Shown in pieces: positions 45,453-55,343 of a DNA stretch of 64,000 bases (its first letter is position 1; each line of letters starts with the position of its first letter). A program made the translations under genes and the position numbers. The DNA is from JBKEAJ01 sp047975005 (GTDB lineage Bacteria; Bacteroidota; Bacteroidia; Bacteroidales; Prolixibacteraceae): assembly GCA_047975005.1 (NCBI GenBank), contig JBKECW010000064.1, forward strand, positions 1-64,000, given 5' to 3'. A model generated the notes under the pieces. The model saw only the letters and a program-made list of their open reading frames with translations, did no database searches and was not told the origin of the DNA.

Positions 45453-46175
45453 TTATGATTCTATAAGGTTGTCTTTATGCAGTATAGCGTCTCCAATATA
45501 TCGCAAAAGAATATTTGCCGTTGCTAAAACATCAAGTTGGCAGTATTCAACAATGCGTTTTAGATCTTTTTCTTTCCAGTATACATTGTTGACTTCACTT
45601 CCGTCAATATTGTTCTTTGGACTGGGAACATCCAAAACATGGCATAACAGCTCTAGTGATGTGTATCTTTTATAATCTCCAAACTTCCACAGTTGCATAG
45701 TGTCAATAAAGTGTCGTCCTAACTCCCATGGCTTTAGGCCTCCAATCTGGAAAACCTTTGGCAGAGCAACCTTGTTTATAATACTTCGTCTTGCAATATA
45801 CGGAATATCGAACTCTTGTCCGTTATGAGTGCAAATCATCCATCCTTTCTTCCTGAAGAAGAGACTTACAGTGTTGTTAAACTCTTCTAAAAGAGTTTTC
45901 TCGTTGTCGTTGTAGAATGACTTGACCCTAAATGCTCTTCTATCGCCTTCGTCGAAGATGTGTCCTGCAGAGATGCAGACAATCTTGCCAAATTCTGAGT
46001 AAATACCAGCTCTAGAGTATGTCTCCTCCTCGTCCATACCTTGCTGGCTGACATATTGCGCTTTTTTATTCCAAAGGTTTCTTTCTCTTTCGTTAAGCTC
46101 CTCAATGCACTGGTGTTGGGGAACTGTTTCAATATCAATGAAAAGGACTTTATGGACGTTAAGATTGTCTAGCAT
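45453..46175 (-). CDS. PolB-like 3'-5' exonuclease
   Basis: 240 residues from ATG 46175. DEDD-type exonuclease resembling the predicted 3'-5' exonuclease family PF10108: VLFIDIETVPQ (first acidic pair), WMICTHNGQEFDIPYIARR with the second Asp, and CQLDVLATANILLRY with the last Asp. Single-strand DNA trimming is the presumed role. The longer reading frame to 46232 is rejected because a -7 element (46194-46201) lies within it. Confidence 0.85.
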   Translation of the reverse strand: MLDNLNVHKVLFIDIETVPQHQCIEELNERERNLWNKKAQYVSQQGMDEEETYSRAGIYSEFGKIVCISAGHIFDEGDRRAFRVKSFYNDNEKTLLEEFNNTVSLFFRKKGWMICTHNGQEFDIPYIARRSIINKVALPKVFQIGGLKPWELGRHFIDTMQLWKFGDYKRYTSLELLCHVLDVPSPKNNIDGSEVNNVYWKEKDLKRIVEYCQLDVLATANILLRYIGDAILHKDNLIES

Positions 46176-46193
46176 TATGATTATGTATTTGCA

Positions 46194-46201
46194 CAAATTT
46201 A
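46194..46201 (-). promoter_or_regulatory. -7 element (TAAATTTG) for the exonuclease-galM operon
   Basis: Minus-strand TAAATTTG is an exact match, transcription start near 46187, 12 bases before ATG 46175. It decides the start of the exonuclease gene. Confidence 0.6.
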
Positions 46202-46230
46202 GTATTTTCGTGGCAAAATTCAATATTGTC

Positions 46231-46530
46231 ATGATAAATCACGTTGTACTGATTAAAGTGAAGCATGAAAAAGCATCACAAAGAAAAGAGATTCTTGAAA
46301 AAACAAAAAAACAATTGGAAAATCTGTCAAACTATATATCGCAGTTGAGATACATAGAAGTGGGCATACAGCATAAGGCTGATGAAAATTGTCATGACCT
46401 TTGCCTGATAAGCCATTTTGATAATCTTCTGGACTTAGAGGCATATGCTGTACACCCCGAACACCTTAAAGTGGTGGCTTATATCAGAGATAATTTTGAA
46501 GGAAGGACAGTAGTAGATTTTGAGTTTTAA
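46231..46530 (+). CDS. Dabb family (stress-responsive A/B barrel) protein
   Basis: 99 residues from ATG 46231, the usual Dabb length. Starts MINHVVLIKVK, ends VVAYIRDNFEGRTVVDFEF, with ADENCHDLCLISHFDNLLDL and AYAVHPEHLKVV in between, all typical of this dimeric alpha/beta-barrel fold. Functions in the family vary widely and no catalytic residue set is conserved, so none is assigned. The longer frame from 46105 overlaps the divergent gene and is rejected. Confidence 0.85.
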   Translation: MINHVVLIKVKHEKASQRKEILEKTKKQLENLSNYISQLRYIEVGIQHKADENCHDLCLISHFDNLLDLEAYAVHPEHLKVVAYIRDNFEGRTVVDFEF

Positions 46531-46547
46531 ACTAATCGAGTTGAATA

Positions 46548-47522
46548 ATGAGTTTATATCCATTGAAATTTAATCCCATACTTAAAGAACGTATTTGGGG
46601 AGGAGAAAAAATAAAAACAGTATTAAACAAAGACTTTTCGCCACTGCCAAACTGTGGAGAAAGTTGGGAGATTTCGGGAGTTGACGGCAATGTATCGGTA
46701 GTCTGCAACGGCATCTTAAAGAACAATTCGCTGGCAGAACTTGTAGAAATATACATGGGAGACCTTGTCGGAGAGAAAAATTATGAGAGATTTGGTAATG
46801 AGTTCCCTTTGCTGATAAAGTTTATTGATTCGCTAGACAACCTGTCAGTACAGGTGCATCCAGACGATGAATTGTCGAAGAAACGGCATAACGCCTACGG
46901 CAAAACCGAGATGTGGTATGTTGTTGATGCCGAGCCGGGAGCAAAGCTAATATCGGGATTTAGAGGGGAAGTCAGCAAGGAGATGTATCTTAAGGCTGTT
47001 GAAGACGAGAATGTAGAATCAGTATTAAATCTCGTAGAAGTGGCGGCAGGAGACGTGTTTTTTATGCCTGCCGGAAGAGTCCACGCCATAGGTAAGGGCT
47101 TGTTAGTAGCTGAAATTCAGCAAACCTCCGATGTTACATATCGGATTTATGATTACAAACGAAAAGATGCAGACGGAAACGAACGGGAATTGCATACCGA
47201 GCTGGCAATAGATGCTATCGATTATGAGAAGATTGACAATGTAAGAACAGACTATGACCACAAGGCTAGTGATGTAAACATTGCAAGATGTAATTATTTT
47301 ACAACAAATAGAATATTTACAGAAACTGAGAAAATCAGGGATTTGGCAAAAATAGACTCCTTTATAATATATATGTGTCTGAGCGGAGAAGTCGATATTG
47401 TGGACGACGAGGGCAACAAGGAGACGCTTGTAAAAGGAGAAACCGTACTAATACCTGCTCTCGTAAACGAGTTGCGCATTGTTCCCAAAACAATGTCGTT
47501 ATTATTGGAAACCTATGTTTGA
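46548..47522 (+). CDS. manA: Mannose-6-phosphate isomerase, class I (housekeeping)
   Basis: 324 residues, cytosolic. Interconverts mannose-6-phosphate and fructose-6-phosphate. Zinc ligands Gln102 and His104 (LSVQVHPDDE), Glu121 (GKTEMWYV), His179 (FMPAGRVHAIG). N-terminal NPILKERIWGG is characteristic. Normal length, in contrast to the 592-residue PMI-like protein at 22788. 17 bases after the Dabb gene and 16 before the acyl-CoA ligase. Confidence 0.95.
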   Translation: MSLYPLKFNPILKERIWGGEKIKTVLNKDFSPLPNCGESWEISGVDGNVSVVCNGILKNNSLAELVEIYMGDLVGEKNYERFGNEFPLLIKFIDSLDNLSVQVHPDDELSKKRHNAYGKTEMWYVVDAEPGAKLISGFRGEVSKEMYLKAVEDENVESVLNLVEVAAGDVFFMPAGRVHAIGKGLLVAEIQQTSDVTYRIYDYKRKDADGNERELHTELAIDAIDYEKIDNVRTDYDHKASDVNIARCNYFTTNRIFTETEKIRDLAKIDSFIIYMCLSGEVDIVDDEGNKETLVKGETVLIPALVNELRIVPKTMSLLLETYV

Positions 47523-47538
47523 TATAGACTAAAATAAA

Positions 47539-49314
47539 ATGCAAATTACCAGAACTTTTGATATCTTGAGGTATCAGGTAGAGAACTATTCAAGAGAAGA
47601 TGCTGTGGCGAGCAAAGTAGATTCTGAATGGGTAAAGTATTCTACTGCCGAACTTATTGAAAATAGTGAGCTTGTTGCTATGGCCCTTATAAAAAGAGGG
47701 CTTGTAAAGGGCGATATTGTCGCATCTGTAAGCTCTAATAAGGCTGAGTGGAATTTTATAGATATGGGGCTTGCTATGATAGGGGCAGTGCATTTGCCTG
47801 TATATCCTACAATTTCGGAGGCTGATACTTTGCATATACTCAATCATGCCGAGCCAAAGCTGTTGTTTGTGGGTGAAAATAAGTTGTACGAAAAACTTAA
47901 ACCTATTGCCGACGAGGTTGCAAGTATAAAAGAAACCTATAGTATCAGTCCGATTGATGGGCTCGCAGACTGGCACGCGTTGGTGGCATCAATACAAAAT
48001 GAAGAAAAGGAGCAGCTTAGGGTAGAACTAGAACAGAGGAAAGCTAGTATTATGCCTGATGACACTGCAACTCTGATATATACCTCAGGGACAACAGGAA
48101 CTCCCAAAGGAGTGATGTTGACGCATGAAAATATAGTATTCAACCTTCTGAATTTTTACCAATGTCATTCTTGCAACGAGACGCATAAGGCAGTGAGTTT
48201 CCTGCCACTATGCCATATATACGAGCGGACGATCAACTATCATTACATGTATAAGGGCATCGGGATTTACTACATAGCTAATTTGGGTGAAATACTTGGA
48301 GATATTAAAACCGTCAAGCCCGATATATTCTGTTCGGTCCCGAGAGTACTCGAGAAAATTTATGATGCCATTATTAGCAAAGGGTACGAACTCTCGGGGA
48401 TAAGAAGATCTGTGTTCTTTTGGGCAGTAAGACTGTCCAGCGAATATGAGCACTTTCAGGAAGGCTCATTGTTGTACAGAATACGCCGGAAAATAGCCGA
48501 CAAGTTGGTGTTCTCAAAATGGAGAGCAGCTCTTACGGGAAAAAAACTGATAGTCGTGTCGGGAGGAGCTGCAATACAGCCTAGAATAGCTAGATCTTTT
48601 GGTGTCGCAGACATATTCTGTGTTGAAGGATATGGAATGACAGAAACAGCTCCGGTAATAGCAGTTAATAATCCTGTTAAGAAACTAGCAAAAGTCGGAA
48701 CAGTCGGACCTGCTCTATCCGGAATCGAAGTAAAGATAGCCGACGACGGCGAGATCTTGACCCGTGGCAAATGTGTGATGAAAGGGTATTATAAAGATCC
48801 TGAAGCAACAGCATTAGTAATAGATGAGGACGGGTGGTTACACACAGGAGATATAGGTTATTTTGAAGATGGATTGTACCTTAAAATAACCGATAGAAAA
48901 AAAGAGATGTTTAAACTTTCCGGAGGGAAGTACATTGCGCCGCAGATGATTGAAAATAAGCTAAAAGAGTCTTTCTTTGTCGAGCAGGCAATGGTTGTCG
49001 GAGCAGAAGAGAAATTTGCGAGTGCCTTGATTTCGCCGAACTTCGATTATCTGCGCGAGTGGTGCAAAAGGCGGAAGCTGAAATTTAATAATAACCAGGA
49101 ACTAATCGAACTTCCTGAGGTGCAAAAAGCGATTCAGCGGGAGGTGGTCAGAGTTAACAAAACGCTTGCCCCTTTTGAGCAGGTTCGTAAAACAAAAATA
49201 GTACCCGACCATTGGAGTATGGCCTCCGGAGAATTGTCCCCAACATTGAAGTTAAGACGTAGATATATATCCGGAAAATACTCAGCACTTATAGAGTCAA
49301 TATTTTCACAATAG
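47539..49314 (+). CDS. Long-chain acyl-CoA synthetase (AMP-binding)
   Basis: 591 residues. Activates fatty acids to acyl-CoA through an acyl-adenylate. ATP/AMP motif IYTSGTTGTPKGVMLTHENI (about 180), a fatty-acid motif region around VEGYGMTETAPVIAVN, GWLHTGDIGYF, ITDRKKEMFKLSGGKYI and a C-terminal lid domain. This layout (LC-FACS) is seen in housekeeping FadD-like enzymes of Bacteroidota. Probably translated from the manA message. Confidence 0.93.
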   Translation: MQITRTFDILRYQVENYSREDAVASKVDSEWVKYSTAELIENSELVAMALIKRGLVKGDIVASVSSNKAEWNFIDMGLAMIGAVHLPVYPTISEADTLHILNHAEPKLLFVGENKLYEKLKPIADEVASIKETYSISPIDGLADWHALVASIQNEEKEQLRVELEQRKASIMPDDTATLIYTSGTTGTPKGVMLTHENIVFNLLNFYQCHSCNETHKAVSFLPLCHIYERTINYHYMYKGIGIYYIANLGEILGDIKTVKPDIFCSVPRVLEKIYDAIISKGYELSGIRRSVFFWAVRLSSEYEHFQEGSLLYRIRRKIADKLVFSKWRAALTGKKLIVVSGGAAIQPRIARSFGVADIFCVEGYGMTETAPVIAVNNPVKKLAKVGTVGPALSGIEVKIADDGEILTRGKCVMKGYYKDPEATALVIDEDGWLHTGDIGYFEDGLYLKITDRKKEMFKLSGGKYIAPQMIENKLKESFFVEQAMVVGAEEKFASALISPNFDYLREWCKRRKLKFNNNQELIELPEVQKAIQREVVRVNKTLAPFEQVRKTKIVPDHWSMASGELSPTLKLRRRYISGKYSALIESIFSQ

Positions 49315-49333
49315 AATAGCTGAAATTTGTTTG

Positions 49334-49341
49334 TATATTTG
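49334..49341 (+). promoter_or_regulatory. -7 element (TATATTTG) for guaA
   Basis: Exact match 27 bases before ATG 49368; leader of about 20 bases. Follows the acyl-CoA ligase stop by 20 bases. Confidence 0.5.
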
Positions 49342-49367
49342 CAAATCAATAAAAAATCTTAAGATAG

Positions 49368-50897
49368 ATGTCTGAAAAAATTATTATCCTTGATTTTGGC
49401 TCCCAATACACACAGCTTATTGGACGAAAAGTCAGAGAACTAAATGTTTATTGCGAAATTCATCCCTACAATAATTATCCAAGCCTAGATAAGGATGTCA
49501 AAGGCGTAATCCTTTCCGGAAGCCCTTTCTCGGTAACAAGTCCCGACGCACCAAAGCCCGATTTATCGGAAATCAAGACTAAGTATCCGTTGCTGGGTGT
49601 ATGTTTTGGAGCCCAGTATCTGGCTCAGAATTTCGGCGGTAGAGTAGGAGCAGCATCCTCAAGAGAATACGGCAGAGCAAAATTGGCAAATATTGATAAG
49701 CAATCGCCGTTGTTTAGAGGCGTGCAGAATGGTTCGCAAGTGTGGATGTCGCACGCCGATACTATTCTCGAGCTACCGTCAAATTGTTTTAATATTGCAG
49801 GAACCGAGTCTATTGATAACGCTGCCTTTGCATTTGACGGCGAGCAAACATGGGGGATTCAGTTTCATCCGGAGGTTTATCACTCCACTGATGGCATTCA
49901 GATTTTAAAAAACTTTGTAATCGATATTTGCGAGTGTCGTGCCGATTGGACTCCTGCGTCATTTATTGAGTCCACCGTGAAAGAATTAAAGGAGCAACTT
50001 GGCAACGACAAGGTTGTGATGGGACTGTCTGGAGGAGTGGATTCCACTGTTGCAGCTGTATTGCTACATCATGCAATTGGCGATAATCTCGTATGTATTT
50101 TTGTTAACAACGGATTGCTACGCAAGAATGAGTTTGACGAAGTGATGCACACTTATTCTGATTTGCATCTGAATGTGATAGGCGTTGATGCCTCAGAAAA
50201 ATTCCTAAACGACCTGAGAGGAGTGTCAGACCCTGAAGCTAAACGCAAAAGTATAGGTAAGAACTTTATCGATGTTTTTGATGTTGAGGCTAACAAAATT
50301 CAGAATGTTAGATGGTTAGGGCAGGGTACAATTTACCCCGATATTATCGAATCGGTGTCGGTAAATGGCCCTTCGGCAACTATAAAATCGCATCACAATG
50401 TGGGTGGACTACCCGAAAAAATGAATCTTAAAGTGGTCGAGCCGCTTAAGCTCCTTTTTAAAGACGAAGTCCGAAGAATAGGGAAAGCTCTAAACATAAA
50501 AAGTGAGCTTATAGACAGGCATCCATTTCCGGGACCGGGTCTGGGTATAAGAGTGCTCGGAGAGGTCAGTGCCGAGAAAGTGAAAATACTGCAAGAGGCA
50601 GATAAAATTTATATTGATGCCCTTAAGAAGTACAATCTATATGACGAAGTTTGGCAGGCAGGAGCCATGCTGTTGCCAGTGCAGTCTGTGGGTGTAATGG
50701 GCGATGAGCGCACATATGAATTTACAGTAGCACTGCGTGCTGTTACATCAACCGACGGGATGACTGCAGACTGGGTGCATCTCCCCTATGAATTTCTTGC
50801 GGAAGTGTCAAATGAAATTATTAACAGGGTTAAAGGAATCAATAGGGTTGCCTATGACATAAGCTCAAAACCTCCTGCAACAATAGAGTGGGAATAG
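49368..50897 (+). CDS. guaA: GMP synthase (glutamine-hydrolysing)
   Basis: 509 residues, normal length. Converts XMP to GMP using glutamine amide nitrogen. Class I glutaminase (about 1-190) with LLGVCFGAQYLA nucleophile Cys and GIQFHPEVYHS His-Glu; ATP pyrophosphatase domain with MGLSGGVDSTVAAVLL; C-terminal dimerisation domain with HPFPGPGLGIRVLGE and ending KPPATIEWE. Followed 18 bases later by the protease gene. Confidence 0.98.
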   Translation: MSEKIIILDFGSQYTQLIGRKVRELNVYCEIHPYNNYPSLDKDVKGVILSGSPFSVTSPDAPKPDLSEIKTKYPLLGVCFGAQYLAQNFGGRVGAASSREYGRAKLANIDKQSPLFRGVQNGSQVWMSHADTILELPSNCFNIAGTESIDNAAFAFDGEQTWGIQFHPEVYHSTDGIQILKNFVIDICECRADWTPASFIESTVKELKEQLGNDKVVMGLSGGVDSTVAAVLLHHAIGDNLVCIFVNNGLLRKNEFDEVMHTYSDLHLNVIGVDASEKFLNDLRGVSDPEAKRKSIGKNFIDVFDVEANKIQNVRWLGQGTIYPDIIESVSVNGPSATIKSHHNVGGLPEKMNLKVVEPLKLLFKDEVRRIGKALNIKSELIDRHPFPGPGLGIRVLGEVSAEKVKILQEADKIYIDALKKYNLYDEVWQAGAMLLPVQSVGVMGDERTYEFTVALRAVTSTDGMTADWVHLPYEFLAEVSNEIINRVKGINRVAYDISSKPPATIEWE

Positions 50898-50915
50898 AGT
50901 GTAAAAGCGAAAACA

Positions 50916-52514
50916 ATGAGACAACTTTTTAAACCAATAATGCTGTGGTCTTGCATTCTATGCATGCCATTTATTTCTAATGCTCAAATTTCTAAAGACA
51001 CAAAAATAGAAATGCAAAAGCTATTGCGTGTTGTTTCTTTACTGGAAGGAGCCTATGTAGATTCGGTAAACATCTCGGAACTTACAGAAGTTGCAATCGT
51101 TAAGATGTTGTCTGAATTAGATCCCCATTCAGCATATATCTCAGCCGAAGAAGTACGGAAAATGAACGAACCCTTAGAAGGCGAATTTGAAGGAGTCGGA
51201 GTTTCATTTAACATTCTGGACGATACTTTGTATGTTGTTAATGCCATTGCAAACGGACCTTGCGAAGAAGTTGGAATAATGTCGGGAGACAGAATTATTG
51301 CAGTCGATGGTGAAAATATAGCAGGAACAGGATTGAAGAACAGTGATGTTTTTAAACTTCTGCGAGGTAAGAAGGGAACAAAAGTTGATTTGAGAATCCT
51401 CAGAAAAGGACAAATTATAGATTTTGTAGTAATACGCGGAAAAATTCCAATCTACAGCATAGATACCTACTACAAGTTAAACAACAAGACAGGATATATA
51501 AAGATTAATAGATTTGCGGCTACTACCGAGAAAGAGTTTGAGAAAGGAATACAAAGCCTCAAGGAGGAAGGAGCTAAGAATCTGATTATAGATCTTAGAG
51601 GAAACGGTGGCGGATACTTGCATGCCGCTTTCAATATGGCAGACCACTTTCTGGATAGGAATAATATGGTGGTGTATACAGAAGGGCTGCACAGCCCGCG
51701 TAAAGAATATAGAGCCTCTGAAATTAAAGACTTTATAGATGGAAGACTTGTTGTTTTGGTTGACGAAAATTCTGCATCGGCAAGCGAAATAGTGTCAGGC
51801 GCTATACAGGATTGGGATAGAGGTCTGCTTGTAGGTCGTCGAACATTTGGGAAAGGGCTTGTGCAGCAACCCTTTAAACTTCCCGGTGGCTCTGAGATGA
51901 GACTTACCACATCTCATTATTACACACCTAGCGGTCGCTGTATTCAGAAGCCCTACGATGCCGGTGTGAAGGGTTACAGAGAAGAGTATGTTGAAAGATT
52001 TAAGCACGGAGAAGTCTATTCAAAAGACAGTATTCGCATAGACTCATCGCAAGAGTACCTTACACTAAAACATAAAAGAAAAGTTTATGGTGGCGGTGGT
52101 ATTATTCCTGATGTTTTTGTGCCAATAGATACCTCGTCCCATATGGTATACATGAATCGGATACTTGCGAAAAACATAGTTATGCCTACGGTGTTGGAAT
52201 ATATTGATAAAAATAGAGGTGCGATAGAGCAGAAATATTCAAAATTTGAAGATTTTGAAAAGGCATTTAACTTTACGGATGCAGATGTAAAGTCTTTATA
52301 TCAAACTGCAGCAGAAGAAGGCGTCGAAAGAAACCCAGAAAGCGAAGAGTTTGTAATGCCATATTTGAAAAAACTGATGAAGGCGTTGACGGCTAGGAGT
52401 ATCTATGGACCCGAGTATTTCTCTCGGATTGATAATGTAGATGACAAAACTATTGCTAAAGCACTAAGCATAATAGAAAGCCCGGAATATGAGTCCATTC
52501 TCAAAGGGAAGTGA
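50916..52514 (+). CDS. S41-family carboxyl-terminal processing protease
   Basis: 532 residues, signal peptide to about 24 (ends SNAQ), so periplasmic. N-terminal cap with ELDPHSAYIS, PDZ domain (about 85-170, GVGVSFNILDD, SGDRIIAVDGENI), then the protease core with IDLRGNGGGYL, ENSASASEIVSGAIQ (nucleophile Ser) and RTFGKGLVQQPF (general-base Lys). Both catalytic residues are present. Long C-terminal extension (about 370-532) of unknown role. Tail-specific protein turnover is the family function. Confidence 0.94.
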   Translation: MRQLFKPIMLWSCILCMPFISNAQISKDTKIEMQKLLRVVSLLEGAYVDSVNISELTEVAIVKMLSELDPHSAYISAEEVRKMNEPLEGEFEGVGVSFNILDDTLYVVNAIANGPCEEVGIMSGDRIIAVDGENIAGTGLKNSDVFKLLRGKKGTKVDLRILRKGQIIDFVVIRGKIPIYSIDTYYKLNNKTGYIKINRFAATTEKEFEKGIQSLKEEGAKNLIIDLRGNGGGYLHAAFNMADHFLDRNNMVVYTEGLHSPRKEYRASEIKDFIDGRLVVLVDENSASASEIVSGAIQDWDRGLLVGRRTFGKGLVQQPFKLPGGSEMRLTTSHYYTPSGRCIQKPYDAGVKGYREEYVERFKHGEVYSKDSIRIDSSQEYLTLKHKRKVYGGGGIIPDVFVPIDTSSHMVYMNRILAKNIVMPTVLEYIDKNRGAIEQKYSKFEDFEKAFNFTDADVKSLYQTAAEEGVERNPESEEFVMPYLKKLMKALTARSIYGPEYFSRIDNVDDKTIAKALSIIESPEYESILKGK

Positions 52515-52576
52515 TTTTTTACATTTGATTTACATTTCTTGAAAGAGTGTTTACATGGTAGGATTGTCAGATGCTG

Positions 52577-52584
52577 TATTTTTG
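52577..52584 (+). promoter_or_regulatory. -7 element (TATTTTTG) for the DUF1573 gene
   Basis: Exact TAnnTTTG match in the 151-base spacer, about 75 bases of leader before ATG 52666. Confidence 0.45.
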
Positions 52585-52665
52585 TATCGATTGAAAATTT
52601 ATACACCCCAAGAAAAAAGAGGGGAGAACTTGTATGTTCGATAATTAAAAACGAAATATATAACA

Positions 52666-53745
52666 ATGAAAAGGAAACTCGTATTTTTTGTATCAGCTCT
52701 TTTTGTTAGCATTTCTTCGATAGGTGCGCAAACAGAACAAAAGGCAGTTGTAGTCTTTGAAGAGACATCACATGATTTTGGAACTTTTAAAGAAGAGGTT
52801 GGCTATGCCAATCATGACTTTAAATTTAAAAATACAGGCAAAGCGCCTCTTATACTTAATAGTGTTAGAGCTAGTTGTGGTTGTACTACTCCTAATTGGA
52901 GCAGAGAGCCGATAGCACCCGGAGAATCAGGTACAATCCAAGTTAGGTATAGTGCAAAGAATAGACCCGGAGCATTTAGGAAAACTATTACAGTAAGCTC
53001 AAATGCCTCTAACTCTCAGGTGGTTTTGAGTATTAGTGGGACAGTAACTCCGCGCGAGAGAACAATTACAGAATTGTACCCCAGGAAAGTAGGTCTCTTG
53101 AATGTAAAGACAGATCAAATAGCATTTGGCAGAATAGGAGATGTTGCAGTAGGGACTAAAACCATTGAAGTTGCGAATAATACATCAAATAGCCTGTCGC
53201 TAGACTTTAGCATGTTGCCCCTTTACCTAAAGGCAAAAGCTAGCTCGGCTACCCTGAGTGCCCAAGAAAAAGGATCTATTGATTTTGCATTTGATCCTAA
53301 AGTAAAAAACGAGTATGGGAGTCTAAACGAGCCTATTACTGTTAAGATTAATGGCAAGGAAGCGACCTTTACCCTTTCGGCTCTTGTGCAAGAAGATTTT
53401 AGTGGCATGTCCGCAGAGGAAAAAGCCAATGCTCCTGTAATCGTAATAGATCCATATATTGTAAACTTCGGATCGTTAGCAAAGGGGACTAGTAAAACAT
53501 TTGAGTTTACGATAAAAAATGATGGCCAGTCGGAATTAATTATAAGACAAGTGACAACAAATAACGAAGAACTGACAATTCGCACCCCGTCTAAGCCTAT
53601 AAAAGCCGGACACACCGACAAAATTGTTGTAGAAATGAAACTCTCGGGGAGTACGGGTAGAAAAAACTTTGTTATAAACCTTGTGCAAAATGACCCAGCA
53701 AGACCTACAGCAAGCCTAAGAATAATGGGAAATGTGACAGATTAA
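52666..53745 (+). CDS. DUF1573 repeat protein, exported
   Basis: 359 residues, signal peptide 1-21 (ends IGAQ). At least two immunoglobulin-like DUF1573 units: HDFGTFKEEVGYANHDFKF with the hallmark VRASCGCTTPNW (about 30-130), and VNFGSLAKGTSKTFEFTIKN with LIIRQVTTNNEEL (about 265-355). A middle unit (about 140-245) is similar in pattern. The Cys-Gly-Cys feature is conserved in the family; no reaction is known. Likely periplasmic or surface structural protein. Confidence 0.88.
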   Translation: MKRKLVFFVSALFVSISSIGAQTEQKAVVVFEETSHDFGTFKEEVGYANHDFKFKNTGKAPLILNSVRASCGCTTPNWSREPIAPGESGTIQVRYSAKNRPGAFRKTITVSSNASNSQVVLSISGTVTPRERTITELYPRKVGLLNVKTDQIAFGRIGDVAVGTKTIEVANNTSNSLSLDFSMLPLYLKAKASSATLSAQEKGSIDFAFDPKVKNEYGSLNEPITVKINGKEATFTLSALVQEDFSGMSAEEKANAPVIVIDPYIVNFGSLAKGTSKTFEFTIKNDGQSELIIRQVTTNNEELTIRTPSKPIKAGHTDKIVVEMKLSGSTGRKNFVINLVQNDPARPTASLRIMGNVTD

Positions 53746-53836
53746 TTTTGTTTGATAATATATTTATGATTAGAGTCATCTAGCTATTGCTGGGTGGCTT
53801 TTTTTATATTTGCACTGAGTCTTCCGTATAATATGC

Positions 53837-53844
53837 TAACTTTG
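53837..53844 (+). promoter_or_regulatory. -7 element (TAACTTTG) for the SpmAB-like gene
   Basis: Exact match, start about 15 bases before ATG 53866. A second exact match, TATATTTG at 53805-53812, could be an alternative promoter. Confidence 0.45.
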
Positions 53845-53865
53845 GGCTAGAAAAATCTTTAAAAT

Positions 53866-55101
53866 ATGGTGCTGAATTATATATGGGTCGGACTAATTCT
53901 TATAGGCGTGCTGGTGGCATGTCTAAAATTTGCATTTACCGGAGACTATAGTGTTTTTAATGAAATTAGCGACTCCCTATTTTCTAATGCGGGGGTAGGT
54001 TTTACTCTAGCATTAGGGCTTACAGGGATTCTTACACTGTGGTCGGGAATATTGAGAATAGGCGAAACAGGAGGAACGATAGGTTTTTTCTCAAAACTTA
54101 TTTCTCCTGTTATGTCAAAGTTATTTCCCGAAGTTCCTAAAAATCATCCAGCCATGGGAAAAATGATGATGAACTTCTCTGCTAATATGCTAGGACTCGA
54201 TAATGCTGCGACTCCTCTTGGATTGAGTGCAATGGAAGAATTGCAGAAACTTAACCCTGACAAAAAGAGTGCATCAAACGCCGAGATAATGTTTTTGGTG
54301 CTAAATACATCAGGGCTAACAATTGTCCCCATGTCAGTAATTGCAATGAGGCTAGAGATGGGAGCTTCTTCGCCTGCCGGTGTGTTTGTCCCTATTTTGT
54401 TGGCAACGCTGTGCTCTACTGTTGCAGGGGTAATTCTTACTTCAGCAATACAAAAGATTAATTTGTTTAGAATACAGTTTCTTGTATTTGCAGCTATACT
54501 ATTTTCTGCCGTCTATGCCCTACTATGGTGGTTATTTAGTTTGCCGACATCCGAAATGGGCGATGCGAGCAAGGTCGTGGGTGCTATCATCATCATCGGC
54601 ATAATAGTATTATTCTTGCTGTCAGCCCTTCGCAAAAAGATTAATATATTCGATACATTTATTGAAGGTGCTAAAGAGGGTTTCAAAACATCGGTGAAGA
54701 TTATACCATACCTTGTTGCAATGCTTGTAGCTATAGGGGTATTTAGGATGTCGGGAGCAATGGACTACGTAGAACAGGCATTAGCCTATGTGATAGGTTC
54801 TCTAGGCATAAATACGGACTTCATTCCGGCTCTGCCAACAGCATTGATGAAGCCGCTGAGCGGTTCAGGAGCGAGAGGCTTGATGGTAGAGACAATGAAT
54901 AATTATGGTGTAGATTCCTTTCCGGGATTTGTTGCATCTTGTGTTCAGGGAGCTACTGATACAACCCTTTATATTGTAGCCTTGTATTTTGGCTCTGTTG
55001 GTATCAGAAATACACGCTATGCTGTAAGCTGCGGTTTGTTTGCCGACCTTGTGGGGGTGATTGCTGCAATAATATTTAGTTATATGTTCTTTATTCCTTA
55101 G
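53866..55101 (+). CDS. SpmA-SpmB fusion, nucleoside-recognition (Gate) membrane protein
   Basis: 411 residues, about ten membrane helices. N-terminal half matches SpmA (GFTLALGLTGILTLWSGILR, ANMLGLDNAATPLGLSAMEE, LVLNTSGLTIVPMSVIAMR) and C-terminal half SpmB (FIEGAKEGFKTSVKIIPYLV, TALMKPLSGSGARGLM, GATDTTLYIVALYFGSV). In spore-formers these are two proteins; the fused form is usual in non-sporulating Bacteroidota. Probable transporter, substrate unknown; the Gate domain links it distantly to nucleoside transporters. Confidence 0.9.
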   Translation: MVLNYIWVGLILIGVLVACLKFAFTGDYSVFNEISDSLFSNAGVGFTLALGLTGILTLWSGILRIGETGGTIGFFSKLISPVMSKLFPEVPKNHPAMGKMMMNFSANMLGLDNAATPLGLSAMEELQKLNPDKKSASNAEIMFLVLNTSGLTIVPMSVIAMRLEMGASSPAGVFVPILLATLCSTVAGVILTSAIQKINLFRIQFLVFAAILFSAVYALLWWLFSLPTSEMGDASKVVGAIIIIGIIVLFLLSALRKKINIFDTFIEGAKEGFKTSVKIIPYLVAMLVAIGVFRMSGAMDYVEQALAYVIGSLGINTDFIPALPTALMKPLSGSGARGLMVETMNNYGVDSFPGFVASCVQGATDTTLYIVALYFGSVGIRNTRYAVSCGLFADLVGVIAAIIFSYMFFIP

Positions 55102-55244
55102 TCGCTAACTGCCGTGTTGTCAGTCGATTACTTGTGGTGCATGTAAAAAGGCAAGAAAATGTTTGCAGCTTTCAGAAAAAAGTGTTTACTTTGCAAACGC
55201 AAAACTAAACTAGTGAGCAACACTAGATATTTGCAAATGGTTAT

Positions 55245-55316
55245 GGCCCGTTCGTCTAGGGGTTAGGACGCCAGGTTTTCATCCTGGTAGCAGGGGTTCG
55301 AATCCCCTACGGGCTA
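55245..55316 (+). tRNA. tRNA-Glu (anticodon TTC)
   Basis: 72 bases fold as a cloverleaf: acceptor GGCCCGT / ACGGGCT with one G-T pair at the end, D-arm with GGGGTTAGG, anticodon stem CCAGG / CCTGG around TTTTCAT (anticodon TTC), T-arm GGGGTTCGAATCCCC. CCA is not encoded. It precedes rpsT by 27 bases. Confidence 0.97.
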
Positions 55317-55343
55317 CTAAAAATAAAAAAAAGATTTTGTAAG

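Noticed and set aside
46176..46232. N-terminal extension of the exonuclease
   Set aside because: It includes a minus-strand -7 element (46194-46201); ATG 46175 gives the normal start just before VLFIDIETVPQ.
53805..53812. TATATTTG as the main promoter of the SpmAB-like gene
   Set aside because: A second element at 53837-53844 gives the short leader typical of this window; the first is kept only as an alternative.
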